This document shows positions 1 to 9,962 of a DNA stretch of 64,000 nt, piece after piece; the stretch's first letter is position 1, and every line of letters starts with the position of its first letter. A model generated the notes under the pieces. It had not been told where the DNA came from. It ran no database searches and saw nothing but the letters and a program-made list of their open reading frames with translations. The position numbers were made by a program, and so were the translations under genes. The DNA is from Paulinella micropora (taxonomy: Eukaryota > Cercozoa > Imbricatea > Euglyphida > Paulinellidae), in NCBI GenBank assembly GCA_019918135.1, contig WBZZ01000026.1, positions 25,001-89,000 on the forward strand. Reading direction: 5' to 3'.

Positions 1-212
1 AAAAACACAAACCTCTGGGTGCTGCTCTCCGAGGGCCGCGCTAGTGTCTGCATGTACAGCCAAGCCCCTTTCTGGCGCGTCTCCCGCCAATGCCGCACAG
101 AGTCCGCGCATAAGATGCGCACGAACTCGGGGTGTGCATCCAACAGCTGATGTGTCATGCGCGTCAGCAATGCACTTTGTTCCTGCCTCAATTGTATTTC
201 CTGTCTGCTCAT
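1..212 (-). CDS. Hypothetical protein, N-terminal 70 residues (runs off window)
   Basis: A minus-strand frame opens with ATG at 212 and stays open to base 1. It begins MSRQEIQLRQEQSALL and continues with a mixed charged, Leu-containing sequence (...DAHPEFVRILCADSVRHW...), so the first 25 residues could form a helix. The region upstream of the ATG is T-rich on the plus strand, as before other genes here. No family is recognised. Codon use is GC-leaning like its neighbours. The gene lies in tandem with the BTB gene on the same strand. Confidence 0.45.
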   Translation of the reverse strand, partial: MSRQEIQLRQEQSALLTRMTHQLLDAHPEFVRILCADSVRHWRETRQKGAWLYMQTLARPSESSTQRFVF

Positions 213-538
213 GTTTTTTAAGCCAAAGCTAGCTCTTTGTTGCCTCAGAGCTTCGAGTATTTTACACACCCCTTTTTTTCTCGTTTCCTTCGCCCTCTTG
301 GGAGAAGAGAGCAGAGGAAGGGGATTGTGTGTGGGGGAGGCGCCCCCCCCCCCCCCCCGGACGTTCTCTTGCAAATTTGCGGGTTTCCGCTATATCTATG
401 TTAGACAATTTCTTTTAACTTGAGCACGCCATAAAAATCGTGTTGTTCTAGCCCTGACATGTGTAGTTTACTGCTCTGCTGTCGCGTGCTTTGCAACCAG
501 TGGCGTGGGCAGCATGTTTTATTAAAAAAAGGTATTTG
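213..538. other. Spacer with C homopolymer
   Basis: No supported gene. It holds a run of about 18 C at 341-358 next to a G-rich stretch, so a G/C hairpin can form, and AT-rich sequence at 400-540. Similar runs separate most genes up to 48 kb. Confidence 0.5.
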
Positions 539-1270
539 TTATTGGGGCAACACTGGACTCTGCCATTTGGGCCAAGCAAGGAATGTATCGAAGGGTGCCA
601 CTTGCAAATACCTCAACTGGAACACCACAGCCCCCGCCCAGCGGGCCAGGGAGCGCTCGAACGACACACAGAACGTATTCTCGTGCGACCAATTCGCTCG
701 TCCCGTTTTGCTCGTGCTGCGGGAAACGGCCCGACCTGGGTTCTTATCTTGGCAATGAGCGCAATAGCTCGTGGTGTGCCTGGGCAGCTGTTGGACCTCA
801 GATTTCTGTTCCCTCCTGCTGAGTGTATTGATTTGGTCGAGAGGGAGGCCGAGCGGCGTCCAGCACTCGCGACAAAAGCCCACTTGACAGAAAAGCGGAG
901 ACAATAGCTTGTTCCCTGATGTTTCATAGAACCTGCCATCCGAGGCGACAGCGTACTTGGTTTGTACCTCGAGCACATAATAACAGGCTAGCAGCTGCAG
1001 CAGGGCGTGAGGGCAGCCGGTGCGAAGATACGAAAAGATCACACTGAAGTGCTTGGGGTCGAGATCCAAAAAAACTGCTCCAGAAACATCCCAACGCGCG
1101 ACAGACGAGGTAGTCAGCAGTTCCCGAAACAAAGCGCTACGTGACTTTTCTAAAGTCTCGGCATGGGCTCGAAAGATAGTACCCCCCACGTCCAGCGTGA
1201 TGAGTCTATTGATGGGTTCTAGAGTGGGCGTCAAGGGCTCCGGGCTTTCGTCTTCTTGAAAAGCAGACAT
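539..1270 (-). CDS. BTB/POZ (T1, KCTD-like) domain protein
   Basis: 243 residues with an ATG at 1270. Residues about 21-85 are a T1-type BTB domain: the start reads ITLDVGGTIFRAH and is followed by the FRELL, FLDLDPKHFSVIFSYLRTG pattern of KCTD proteins, which in cells form oligomers and act as Cul3 adaptors. The second half has Cys pairs (CQVGFCRECW near 128-137, YCAHC near 167-171) that could bind zinc. BTB proteins of this kind are abundant in giant viruses and in eukaryotes. The gene looks whole. It is on the same strand as the partial gene to its left and the RING gene to its right, each separated by G/C palindromes. Confidence 0.75.
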   Translation of the reverse strand: MSAFQEDESPEPLTPTLEPINRLITLDVGGTIFRAHAETLEKSRSALFRELLTTSSVARWDVSGAVFLDLDPKHFSVIFSYLRTGCPHALLQLLACYYVLEVQTKYAVASDGRFYETSGNKLLSPLFCQVGFCRECWTPLGLPLDQINTLSRREQKSEVQQLPRHTTSYCAHCQDKNPGRAVSRSTSKTGRANWSHENTFCVSFERSLARWAGAVVFQLRYLQVAPFDTFLAWPKWQSPVLPQ

Positions 1271-1328
1271 TGCTTAGTGAGGATCTCCGCTCGGGGCCAC
1301 AGGCCCAGAAAGCTTAACAGAGATTTTC

Positions 1329-1513
1329 TTTCACAAAGGGGGGGGGGCGCCCCCCCCCCCCTCCTCCACCCTCTCCCCTGTCCCTTTTTTTGTGCATACT
1401 ACTCAGTGTCAGACTCTGCCAGACATTTAATTAAGAAAACACACTTTTTTGTACTTCCTCCGCTTGCGCGGACTGAAGAAAAGGGGGGGGGGGGCGCGGG
1501 GGGCATGCCCCCC
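1329..1513. other. G/C palindromes between BTB and RING genes
   Basis: A run of ten G, then CGC, then more than ten C at 1338-1361 can fold into a near-perfect hairpin. At 1482-1512 there is a G run followed by GGGGGGCATGCCCCCCGG, which matches the first half of the GC palindromic mini-element found inside genes at 29-30 and 36.5 kb. The hairpins sit at the 3' end of the minus-strand RING gene and 5' of the BTB gene, so they could end transcripts, but this is untested. Confidence 0.45.
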
Positions 1514-1517
1514 GGAC

Positions 1518-3607
1518 TCACAAGGGAGCCACGAATTGTGTGATGGCCTGCCTGCACAATGGACAAATCTTTAGCTGACTAGCGCAGTTAGCACATATCC
1601 GAGCGTGCCCGCACGGAATCAAGACCACCAGAGCCCCTGTTTCTTTGCCAGGCTCGTCGAGGCACACTGCGCAATACACGCGTTGTAGCTTGGTCTGCTG
1701 GTCCACTAGCTTAGACCTCAGTCCGTCCAGTGCCGCTAGGGAGGTGGCTATGGCCTCTTTGTCGTCAGAGTCGGGCCAGAGCTGTGGCCCCTCGATCTGC
1801 TTGAGAACGTTAACTAAACTTGCAGCACTGCTGACGGCGGCGGCCTCTCTGGGCTCTTTCTGCTCTTGGGGCACGGGGCGACCCCTTTTTTCTTTTCGCC
1901 GGAGCTGGCGGAGCGACCGGCGCGCCTGGCTGCACAGCGTTCGTCTCCTGTAGTTTCTGTTCTAGAAGTTCTAATCCCCCCCGTGTGCGGTTCGCGTCCA
2001 CCGAGAGCCTTTCGTTCCTGCGCCGCAGCTCGCGTGTGAGCTCCTCCGCGCCGGCAAGCTCTTTTTGCTTGGACTCTAGCGCCTGGCACGCGTCAGCCAG
2101 CTCGCGTTTGGCTGCCTCCTTTTTGCAGGTCTCGCAACGACCACAGGGCTCTTCCTCTGCCTGATCGGCTCTTGCCCGCCCCTCCTCTGCTGCCAAAGAG
2201 TCATCATCTTTGTCGTCTTCGTCGTCCTCGCCGTCTTCTTCCTCGTCGTCTTCCTCCTCACTGTCCTCGTAGTAATCTTCGCTCTCTTTGTCGAGGCCAG
2301 CCAGCAACGCGTCATCGCACATCGCGTCCAAGCTCGCCAGTAGCTGCGCGGGCGACTCAAAACCTTGCGCAACCAACCGGGGGTCTGAGTCGGTCCCAGA
2401 AGTCAGGCGACCTGACCAGGTCCAATCCGCAGCTCCAGTCACGGAGCCATTCACCCTCCAGTGACGCCCCCCAACGCGACAAGATGCCGACCATGCACAA
2501 GACTTGCGGCACACTCTCTGGCATCATGGCCAAGAGTTCATCCCTATCATCCGTGGCGTTGATAATTGCAATCTCTAACAGAGCCCGTGCCTGCTGCGAG
2601 GTCACCTGCGCTTGCTGCAGCAAAAACTGCAGCAAGACCGGAGATTGCTCCGCAATGGCTGCGGCGCACCAGCTCCAGTCGGACAAGTTCAGGATTTCCC
2701 TGGCGTCTTCTAGTATGGCAAACAGCTTCTCTCGCTCCAGCTGCACGAGCGATGCGTTCAAGATCGAGATAAGGTACCCGGCCCTGTGGTGCACCGGCCC
2801 GTCCAGCTCTAGCCTCATCACCTTGAACATGTCTGCCAATAGCATTTCCAGCGGAAACACTGTGTTAGCCTTGGTCTTTTGTTCGCCCCGCAGAGAGCGC
2901 AGACCCGCCAGCACAGACCTCAGCGGCCCGGGCGACGGGTAGCGCACGCTAAGCGCCCGCCACACCCGGCCCGCGGACCCCAGCCAGCTGGTCCAAGTGC
3001 TCGCGTACAGCAGGGGCGACATTTGCTGGAGTTGCGCCTTGGCCACCAACGACGACACGGCGCTCAGTCTCGCTGTCAGCGGGGTTGTATCACTGCAAAC
3101 CAAGCCCAGCACGGCCTGCGCCAATTGGTATTGCTCGTAACTCCGGGCTGAACAACCCGTGCCTACCGGTTCCAGGCTGTTCCACAAGGCCTGGAGCGGC
3201 GGCCCGTCCAGCCCCTCAGATGTCAGCTTGCAGAACAACCCAAACAATTCTTTGCGCAGCGTAGTCGCTCCAGAGGCCACGCTGCGGGGCAGGAAGAGCT
3301 TTAGCAGCTCCGCCTTGGCCTTCGCTTCCGACCGCCAACTTCGCAGTGTATGCTCCGTCAGGGCAACGTCGCCTCTGCGAATAAACTTCTCGAGCATCGG
3401 CAGCCACATCCCCGTACAGGCCTTGCTGTGGAGCAAAAATGGCACATTGCTCATCTGCATTCCCGCGAGGCGGAAGAGGTCCACGGTCGTGCTGGCAAGC
3501 AGGCAAGCTTCCTCCGTGCGTCGAGACATGCTGTGTGCGCCGTCTCGTTTATCGATATCGTGCCCGTCTGCGAGCGGTTGCTCCTGGTTGCCACAAGGTG
3601 CCTGCAT
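1518..3607 (-). pseudogene. RING-finger protein with helical N-terminus and acidic coiled coil (broken)
   Basis: Three adjoining open stretches on the minus strand look like one gene of about 690 residues. The first ATG is at 3607. The N-terminal 400 residues are mostly helical and Leu-rich, without a recognised family. The middle has a strongly acidic Glu/Asp tract, a CGRCETC motif and a predicted coiled coil rich in Glu, Leu and Arg. The C-terminus is a C3HC4 RING (CAVCLDE..., IPCGHARICANCA, CPLCRQA), the E2-binding domain of ubiquitin ligases. It is probably broken about twice, although assembly errors in GC-rich DNA could give the same picture. The gene lies in the virus-like block and is treated as a fossil. 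Confidence 0.6.
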
Positions 3608-3995
3608 ACAGAGCCTTGCACGTTTTGACAAGAGTGACGGTGCCTAAAAGTAGGAACTCTCGGTCACTCGAAGAGAGGGGGGGGTGCCCCCCCCTCCTTT
3701 CTTTGTCTTGCTCGAAACAGAGGGGGGGGGGGGGGGGGGCACCCACCGGTGATCGTCAGGTTTGGGCGCACGGGGTTTAACTGCCAAGTAGACTTACGGT
3801 TAGGTTAGTGCTGAAAAGAAAACTTTCCTGCTCTTTCCTTCAAACATCCTCTCCCCTCCCCTTTCCCCTCCCTTTTTGTCTTACCCTGTCTCCCCCCCCC
3901 CCCCCTCCATCGCCCCCCCCCCCCCTTCTTTTCTTACTAGTATTGTAAACAAACCCAGGCCCGCGCGCTAATTACCACAACAAAAACATAAAACA
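3608..3995. other. Divergent intergenic region with G/C palindromes
   Basis: This lies between the minus-strand RING gene and the plus-strand gene at 3996. G runs answered by C runs occur at 3676-3697, and a run of about 18 G at 3723-3739. From 3840 to 3930 the plus strand is almost pure C/T. The last 40 bases before the ATG are AT-richer and may hold the promoter; no clear TATA box is seen. Confidence 0.4.
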
Positions 3996-4985
3996 ATGCC
4001 CACAGTACCGCCGACCGAAGCAGCGGCCAAAGATATTTGGTCAGTCTTCAGTGACGGCTATACTAGGTCGCCGAAGGAAAGCTGGGACGACTTGGTAGAC
4101 CAAAAGAGAAGAACTCTTGCACCTATTAGGCAACAAAAATGGACAGGGCCCTGCAAGCACAAACAGAATGCATTTATTGCGGGCGCCACCTTGGGGGTGG
4201 ACGCGCCTCACAATGTTCCCTGGATCCAATCATCCGAACCTACCAGTACCACCAAAAAAGCAGCCTTCGATGCATTTATTAGTCAGGGTCTGGGGCGTAG
4301 CGATGATGGACAACAGTTGCTAGCAGATATGACACCCAAAAAGAAAGAAAAGGTGCTGAAGATGCTACGCAAATATTTCAACCAGGGCTTAAAAACCAAC
4401 ATGCATTTGGAATGGGTACAACACTGTCGTAATGGTATAGACAATTACGAGAGAAGACGGTATTTGGACTCGAGGCAACAGTGTCCCAATTTAAATACAT
4501 GGTTTGAGCAGCACGTCAAAAATTACCTGACGGGCTCAGGGACGGTACGCCACGATATCCAGTGGTTGGGCTACCACGCTCGACAAGTGCTGAGGTGGGT
4601 TTCGTCAGAGGAAAGAAATGCGGGCCTGTGCGTGCGGTTGTTCCATGTTTATTTGGCTTGTTATCAAACCTGGACTGCTCCCGAGAACAGCCACAAGCTC
4701 TACGACTGGATCCATACCTATGCAAACTCAGACATAATCGCTGGACGTGCCGAGGCCCTGGATACGCTGGATATTCGAAACGACATGCGATATCTATTGG
4801 ACGGGGGCTTTGACAATACTCGGGAGGCCAGAGATCTTGTGATTTCTCTGCACTGGCCGCCCCTATCTACGGAAGTTGAATCTCTTCTTAACATCTTACG
4901 AAAAGAAATACAGAAAGCAAAAACTCCAAGAGCAGGCCTTACAGAAAGTGCAGTGAGTGAGAGGGGTATCAAACATGAGGGGTGA
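3996..4985 (+). CDS. Hypothetical protein, 329 residues, apparently intact
   Basis: An ATG in an AT-rich context (AAAACAATG) opens 329 uninterrupted codons, the cleanest long gene in the GC-rich block. Base composition is lower in GC than in its neighbours. The sequence has no signal peptide or membrane segment. It is rich in Trp, Tyr and charged residues and has a basic patch (TPKKKEKVLKMLRKYF, about residues 110-125), suggesting a soluble, perhaps nucleic-acid-binding protein. No family is recognised. A G/C palindrome follows the stop at 4988. Its different composition may mean a separate origin from the LRR and MYND genes. Confidence 0.7.
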   Translation: MPTVPPTEAAAKDIWSVFSDGYTRSPKESWDDLVDQKRRTLAPIRQQKWTGPCKHKQNAFIAGATLGVDAPHNVPWIQSSEPTSTTKKAAFDAFISQGLGRSDDGQQLLADMTPKKKEKVLKMLRKYFNQGLKTNMHLEWVQHCRNGIDNYERRRYLDSRQQCPNLNTWFEQHVKNYLTGSGTVRHDIQWLGYHARQVLRWVSSEERNAGLCVRLFHVYLACYQTWTAPENSHKLYDWIHTYANSDIIAGRAEALDTLDIRNDMRYLLDGGFDNTREARDLVISLHWPPLSTEVESLLNILRKEIQKAKTPRAGLTESAVSERGIKHEG

Positions 4986-5089
4986 GGCGCCCCCCCCCTT
5001 TCTTTTTTGCTCTCTGTCAACCCCTCCCCTCTCTTTTCCCACTCCCCTTACCTTCCCTCTTTGCATCTCCCAAATATTTTTTCTTTAGC

Positions 5090-5254
5090 ATGGGGCCAAG
5101 GGCGAGAGCTTGTCCTGTCTGTAGCGCCTCCCTCGATGGCAACTGGGCTAAGTTGATCCGACCGCTGTTGCTGCTGCTGGCGCTATTAGGCGGGGGGCGC
5201 CCAGGGCGCCCAAGGAAGGTGGCAAGGCTTGCACCCGAGGCCCAGCCAAGCTAG
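5090..5254 (+). CDS. Possible small Cys/Leu-rich ORF
   Basis: 54 codons from an ATG after a T-rich tract, starting MGPRARACPVCSASLDG and followed by a Leu-rich hydrophobic run and a basic Pro/Arg tail. A CxxC pair is visible but has no partner. The open frame may be chance in GC-rich DNA. The rest of 4986-5531 is pyrimidine-rich spacer with an A/T-rich stretch at 5325-5460 and a C run at 5503-5518. Confidence 0.2.
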   Translation: MGPRARACPVCSASLDGNWAKLIRPLLLLLALLGGGRPGRPRKVARLAPEAQPS

Positions 5255-5531
5255 ACGACTTGGGCGCGCAAAAGAAGACTATCCCCAGTAGCAGCGGACA
5301 TTCCCCCCCTCCCCCTCCCTCAAAAACAAACAACGAAATAAAATAAAAAATGAATACATACCGACTAATCGTTTAAAAAAGCTCCGACTGCCAGGTATTT
5401 CCCCTGAGTGTCAACTAGAGTTTAATAAAAAAAAACCGGACTAAGCCAAACATAGAAGAAATAAAAGAGCGCAAGAGCCCCCTGGCAAGACAATGCGAGC
5501 CCCCCCCCCCCCCCCTTCCGGGGGGTTTCTG

Positions 5532-7169
5532 TCAAATGAACATCACGCACTTGCCGCCCGAGCGCGTGTTGCGGAAGAGGGCGGAGTTAGGGTCCAGGCC
5601 GTAGCAAAGGCCCAGATCAACCTTGCGCAATTGCGGGCGGCTAAGCAAAGAAACTACCCCCGCCATGGTGAGTTTCGCACAGCTCTGCAAACACAGGTCC
5701 GTTAGCTCGGGGAGGGCCGCCAGTGCGGCGAGCCCGCTGTCGGTGAGCTGGCAGTGCGTAACTCGCAGGCAACGCAGGCGCCACAGCCTCGCCACGTGCG
5801 CGGCGCCCGCGTCCGAAAACCACGCGTTACGACTTAGGTCCAGATGGCGCAGCATCGCAAGCGAAGCCGGCAGGGAAGCTAGCGCCGCGTCCCCCAGTCT
5901 GTGGCAGTAGCTGAGGTCCAGGCTGTGCAACCGCCGAAGGCCCGCGAGCCCGACAGCCACCGGGTCGGTAAGCTGGGAGCAATGGCTCAGGTCTAGCAGC
6001 CGCAGATCGTGCAGCGTGGGCAGGCGTTGGGCCAGCCCGGCGGTTGTGAGTCCGCGGCAGCCACGCAGCACCAGGCTGCGCAGGACCGGCAGGCCGGCCA
6101 GCCACGACAGAGCTCCATCGTCCAAGCCCGTACAGCCACCCAGGTCTACGCACCGCAGTTCAGCCAGTCACGCCAGGCGAGCTAGGCCATGGTACGTCAG
6201 TTGATGGCAATCCCGGAGGCTCAGGCTGCGCATTTGGCGTAGCCCCGACAGGTGCGTCAGCCCCTCGTCAGCCAGTTGTGCACAATCTCCCAGGTCCAAG
6301 TGCCGCAGCCGGCACAGCCTCGACAAGGCCGCGAGGCCGGCCCCGGTCCAGCCCGTGCACCCCGCCAAGCTTAGGCGCAGCAGCCCGGGGAGCTCTGCCA
6401 GGTGCGTCAGGGCTTCGTCCGTGACTGCTGGGCAGCCATCGAGGTCCAGCCTCTGCAGGCCGGGCAGAGCCCGCACTAGCCGGCCGAGCCCGTGCGCGCT
6501 GAAGCCCTTACACCAGCGCAGGCACAGCCACCGCAGATTGCGCAGCTCGGACAGGGCGGCCAGCACCGCGTCGGTCAGTCTCGGGCAGCCGTAGATCTCC
6601 AAGCCTCGCAGCGCCCGGAGCTGGGGCAGGCCGAGCAGCTCGGCCTCGCCGGCGTCCTGGCATGCCGCCACCGACAAGTGTTCTAGATCTTGTAAATTGG
6701 CCAGCCGTGGAAGCTCTCCCCCCTCGGCGGACTGTAGCCCCAGCAGCGTGAGGGACCGCACACAGATCCCGCTGGCTCCAAGGGTGTCAAACAGAGACTG
6801 CCTGGCGATGGGAGGGTAGTGGCACGTCAGGCTTGTTAAGGTCGGCCACTCCGCCCAAATGGCTTGGGGCACGGGCCCGCGGATTTGGCCGAGCGTCAGA
6901 GCAAAGGGTCTCGGGCGGGGTCGCGCACAGGGGCCGCCGCGGCACACGCGTGCCCACATAGCAAACAGCAACAGCGGATTGTCAGCCACGAAGGAGCAGA
7001 CCAGGCCGAACACGTCCTGTGGCAAGCGCTTAAAGTCCAGCCCCCGGGCTGGCCGCGGCGCCGGCGCGGGGGTGGTGGTGCTGCTGCTAAGGTCTAAGCG
7101 GGGTCGTTTGTGGGCACGGATTGTGCCTATTAGTGGCGGATCTCTGGTCCTGCCGCGCCCGCAATTCAT
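5532..7169 (-). pseudogene. F-box-like/leucine-rich repeat protein, AMN1 type (broken)
   Basis: The minus-strand gene has its first ATG at 7169. After a basic N-terminus comes a short F-box-like segment (LPQDVFGLVCSFVADNPLLLFAMWARVC, given here in two parts: LPQDVFGLVCSF and VADNPLLLFAMWARVC). Then follow about 14 Cys-containing LRRs of 24-25 residues, of the kind LxxLxxLDLxxCxxLTDxGL, as in FBXL/AMN1 substrate receptors of SCF ubiquitin ligases. The protein ends in SGGKCVMFI. The gene appears to carry about one break, so it is recorded as a fossil of the virus-like block. LRR fragments of related type occur at 18.1, 20.2, 30.6 and 32.4 kb. Confidence 0.7.
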
Positions 7170-7228
7170 TCTGTAGCGCCTGTTTCTGCCAGCCTGCAAC
7201 GGCTCAAGTTTGTGATACTACAAGGTTT

Positions 7229-7293
7229 GGGGGGGGGGGGGGTGCCTCGCCCTACGAGAAAAGGGCGAGGGGCACCCCCCCCCCCTTTTTTTT
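7229..7293 (+). terminator. Perfect G/C hairpin followed by T run
   Basis: A G run and GGTGCCTCGCCCT at 7229-7253 pair with AGGGCGAGGGGCACC and a C run at 7261-7285, around a 7-base loop; eight T follow. This is one of the strongest stems in the window. It lies just upstream of the F-box/LRR gene start and would face plus-strand transcripts. The shape is that of an intrinsic terminator, but in a eukaryotic or giant-virus setting it may instead be a transcript 3'-end hairpin. Confidence 0.45.
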
Positions 7294-7917
7294 CTCTCCA
7301 CGGTGACCCAGCCACCACGTGGCCGTCGATACCGCCGAAGGGAAGCAACCACTAGTGACTTGGGGGCAGGTTTTCCGGGGAAACATACACAAGACAATTT
7401 GGCGACAAATTTAATTCAAGAAACGGGAAAGAAAAAAAGTCCAGTTCGCAAAGGAATGTACGAGAAAGGCGCCGGGGAAAGGGGGGAGGGAGGGGAAGAG
7501 GAGGAGGCGAAGGGAGAGGGGGGGGGGGGGAGGGGAAAGGAGGGAGGAGGGGAAGAGAAGGGGGAGGGGTGGAGGAGGGGCGCCCGTCTCTCTCCCCCCC
7601 CCCCCTCCTTTTTGTTTGTTTAAAGGGGAAAAGAAGGGGAGAGAAAGAGGGGGGGGGGGGGAGCGCCCCCCCTCCCTCTCTTCCCCTTCCCCCCTGCTCC
7701 CCCTTGTCTCCCCGCTCCCCCTTCTCCCCCCCGCTCCCTCTTTGGGGGAGGAGGAGGGGAAAGGGGAGGGGGGGAGACTGTCATTTGCGCAACAACAAAA
7801 AAAAATTAGTGCGCGGTTTTTTCCGCGGGAAAACATTTGATTTATGTTACCCCGCGCAATGAGGCCGGGCCGTCCCGTTCATTTAGCGCAAAATCTTGCT
7901 GTTGTGCATGGGTCGCA

Positions 7918-7981
7918 TGATACGGTCGAAAAAGGCAATGCTTCCTGGTTTTCCGACGAACTGCCTTTTTTAGCCATATCA
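7918..7981. repeat. Imperfect inverted repeat, about 20-bp stem
   Basis: TGATACGGTCGAAAAAGGCA at the left pairs with TGCCTTTTTTAGCCATATCA at the right with few mismatches. A closely related hairpin lies at 30328-30393, and single arms (TGATACGGTTGAAAAAGGC) occur in every R1 unit and at 40745. It is a shared structural module of this region. Confidence 0.6.
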
Positions 7982-8044
7982 CGTCCAAAGTTTGACTATA
8001 TTCATGCCCCCCGGGGGAAGAGAATACAACAAAAAAAGAATTCT

Positions 8045-8850
8045 TTTAATTAAAAAGCTTGACAAAGTCCTACACTTTGGCACTGAGTAGTAGGGGCCAA
8101 CCGGGTGGACATTTCATTACAGCACATCATGGAGTTCCTACCATGGGACGGGGCGATTGATTGCGCCTTGACACCAGGCTTACGAAGAAGGTTGCAAAGA
8201 CAGGTGGGCACAGGCCCTGTCGCCAACAGCAGCAGCGCCCGCGCCAGGGGCTAGCACACTGATCACCCCTACGACGACCACGACCGCTCCGTGAGCCGCG
8301 AGCTCCGCGCTTTTCTGGGGCTAACAAAGAGAAGGGGAAGGAAAGCTAAGAGATGGGGGGGGGGGGGGGCGTCCAAGAACAGGGAGCGGGAGAGAAAAGG
8401 GGCAAGGGAAGGGGGCGCCAAGTACAAAAAAAAATTACTGAAGCTCGACGGTCGTACACTTGGCACTGAAAACTAGGAGCGGGAGAGGGAAGGGGGAAGG
8501 CAGGGGCGCGCTAAGAATGTACAAACAGAATTAATAAAAATCCCTGAAAGAGTTTTAATGTTGGCACTGAGAACTAGGAGAGGAGGGAAGAGGGAGGAAG
8601 GGGGAGAGCACAAATTGTCTTAGTCCCCCGTCTGAGAACGGAGAGTGGGAGTGGGAAGAGGCAGCATGGGGGAGGAAAGCGCCCAAAAGGATCGTGCCTC
8701 TCTTTATGCTTCTTGGCCTTGGAGGACTAGGAGTGGGGAAGGGGCTGAAGTTGGGGAAGCGCCAACTGGAATGGAGAGGTGGAAGAAAAAAGACCTCTCC
8801 CTCTCCTTCCAACACCGACGGTCTTACACTTGGGCACTGCAAACTAGGAA
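8045..8850. repeat. T-module repeats (four copies)
   Basis: Copies near 8045-8092, 8434-8478, 8530-8580 and 8815-8850 share an A/T core (TTAATTAAAAA or similar), then GACAAAGTCYTACACTT or a variant, then GGCACTGARAACTAGGAG and a GGGAGAGGGAAG purine tail. About 30 copies are scattered over 8-47 kb in both orientations. At 19.7 and 35.6 kb the module lies right at the 3' end of the hydrolase gene copies, so it may be a common 3' flank. Confidence 0.55.
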
Positions 8851-8934
8851 GCGGGAGAGGGAAGAGGCAGGGAAGGAGGAAGCACGAATTGTCTTAGCCC
8901 CCCGTCTGAGAATAGAGAGCGGGAGAGTATGTAG

Positions 8935-9445
8935 TAAGCATCGATCCGGGCGTGCGGAGCTTTCTGACCATGTACCACGCGGACTCGGGCGCGATAACCG
9001 AATGGGGCCGCGGGTCTATAGCCAGCGTGTACCGTCTGCAGAAACACGTCGACAATCTGCTAAGCAAGGTCGCGCTACTGGCTAAGGACAGCAGCAAGAA
9101 GCGGAACCGCTGGCGCTTACGGCGCTCTATTACTCGAGTGCGTGATAAGATCTACAACATGGTCCAGGACGTGCACAAGAAAGCAGCTAGATGGCTGCTC
9201 GATAACCACGACTACGTCGTGCTACCTTGGTTCGGAGCGTCGGGCATGGTAAAGGGCAAAACGATCTCGCGTGAAACAAAGCGCAAGCTGCTTGCCTGGC
9301 GACACGCAGACTTCCGCAAGCGCTTGCTCAATTTGCAGCGAGAGTATGTAGGTAAATGCAAAGTGCTGATCTGCAACGAGGAGTTCACGACACAGGCGTG
9401 TACGCAATGTGGGGCGCTGTGGAGAGACATCAAAACCGCCAAGAC
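8935..9445 (+). pseudogene. Fanzor/TnpB-type RNA-guided nuclease, copy A, catalytic half, split by insertion
   Basis: The frame begins at the RuvC-I motif VSIDPGVRSFLTMY (Asp present), runs through a basic helical bridge (KKRNRWRLRRSITRVRDKIY) to the RuvC-II region VVLPWFGASGMV and the first CxxC of the zinc ribbon (TQACTQCGALW). It then stops at a 7.7-kb insertion; the matching remainder resumes at 17161. In Fanzors RuvC-II usually reads PxFE; here the Glu position is Gly, so cutting activity is doubtful. The N-terminal half is absent: the sequence left of 8935 is repeat DNA. Copy B at 29.1 kb is about 95% identical where they overlap. Fanzors are eukaryotic relatives of IS607/IS605 TnpB carried by transposons and giant viruses. 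Confidence 0.8.
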
Positions 9446-9468
9446 GGAGACTTATGGAGTAGGGGCCG
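9443..9468. repeat. Left terminal inverted repeat of 7.7-kb element
   Basis: 26 bases beginning GACGGAGACTTATGGAGTAG are the exact reverse complement of 17135-17160. Similarity resumes after a gap (GGTCGTAGG on both sides). CAAG or CAAGAC flanks both ends, so the exact element edge is ambiguous by two bases. Confidence 0.85.
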
Positions 9469-9962
9469 CCCCGGGTCCGGTCGTAGGGAAACTTTTTTTG
9501 CATGCAAAGTTTCAAATATTAAAATAATGACGTAGAACACTGTTTAAAGCTGTAATATTGTATTTTAATGCAAAAAAACAATGTTTGAACTATTATTAAG
9601 GTGCGTAGATGAGCATGCAGACCATAGCAGATAGCGGCCTGCACCGGTACTTGCAAAGTGCACGTGCTACATGTTACCTGCTATCAGCGCGTAAGTACAA
9701 ACGATACAAACACGATTTCGATGCAGATTTAATTGAATTCACAGCTTTTGTTGCCACTAATTATTTTTTTCTGGTCCTGGTGGCACCCGCCAGCCACTCG
9801 CCAGTACAAGTACGCTAAGCTAGTGACAACATGCAATAATTCAAAGTCCTGCAGTGCCAGTGCAAAGACACAGTGTCAGCATCTCAAGCAGCTACATTTC
9901 TAAGGACTTTCAACATGATTGGCCTCATTCAGCTGCTAAAAATAAAAAAAAACCACGCCCAC

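Larger units (their letters stand above)
7294..8934. other. Low-complexity spacer with hairpin and T-modules
   Basis: No supported gene in 1.6 kb. From 7470 to 7780 the strand is nearly pure G/A then C/T. E2F-like GTTTTCCGGGGAAAC (7369) and TTTTTCCGCGGGAAAA (7818) palindromes, an imperfect hairpin at 7918-7981 and four T-modules at 8045-8850 are the recognisable parts. Purine-rich DNA fills the rest. Confidence 0.5.

Noticed and set aside
1020-1259. Plus-strand ORF opposite the BTB gene
   Set aside because: Antisense shadow; the minus-strand frame has a clear BTB domain.
7411-7836. 141-codon Pro/Ser/Gly-rich minus-strand ORF
   Set aside because: Lies in purine/pyrimidine runs and has no features other than base bias.
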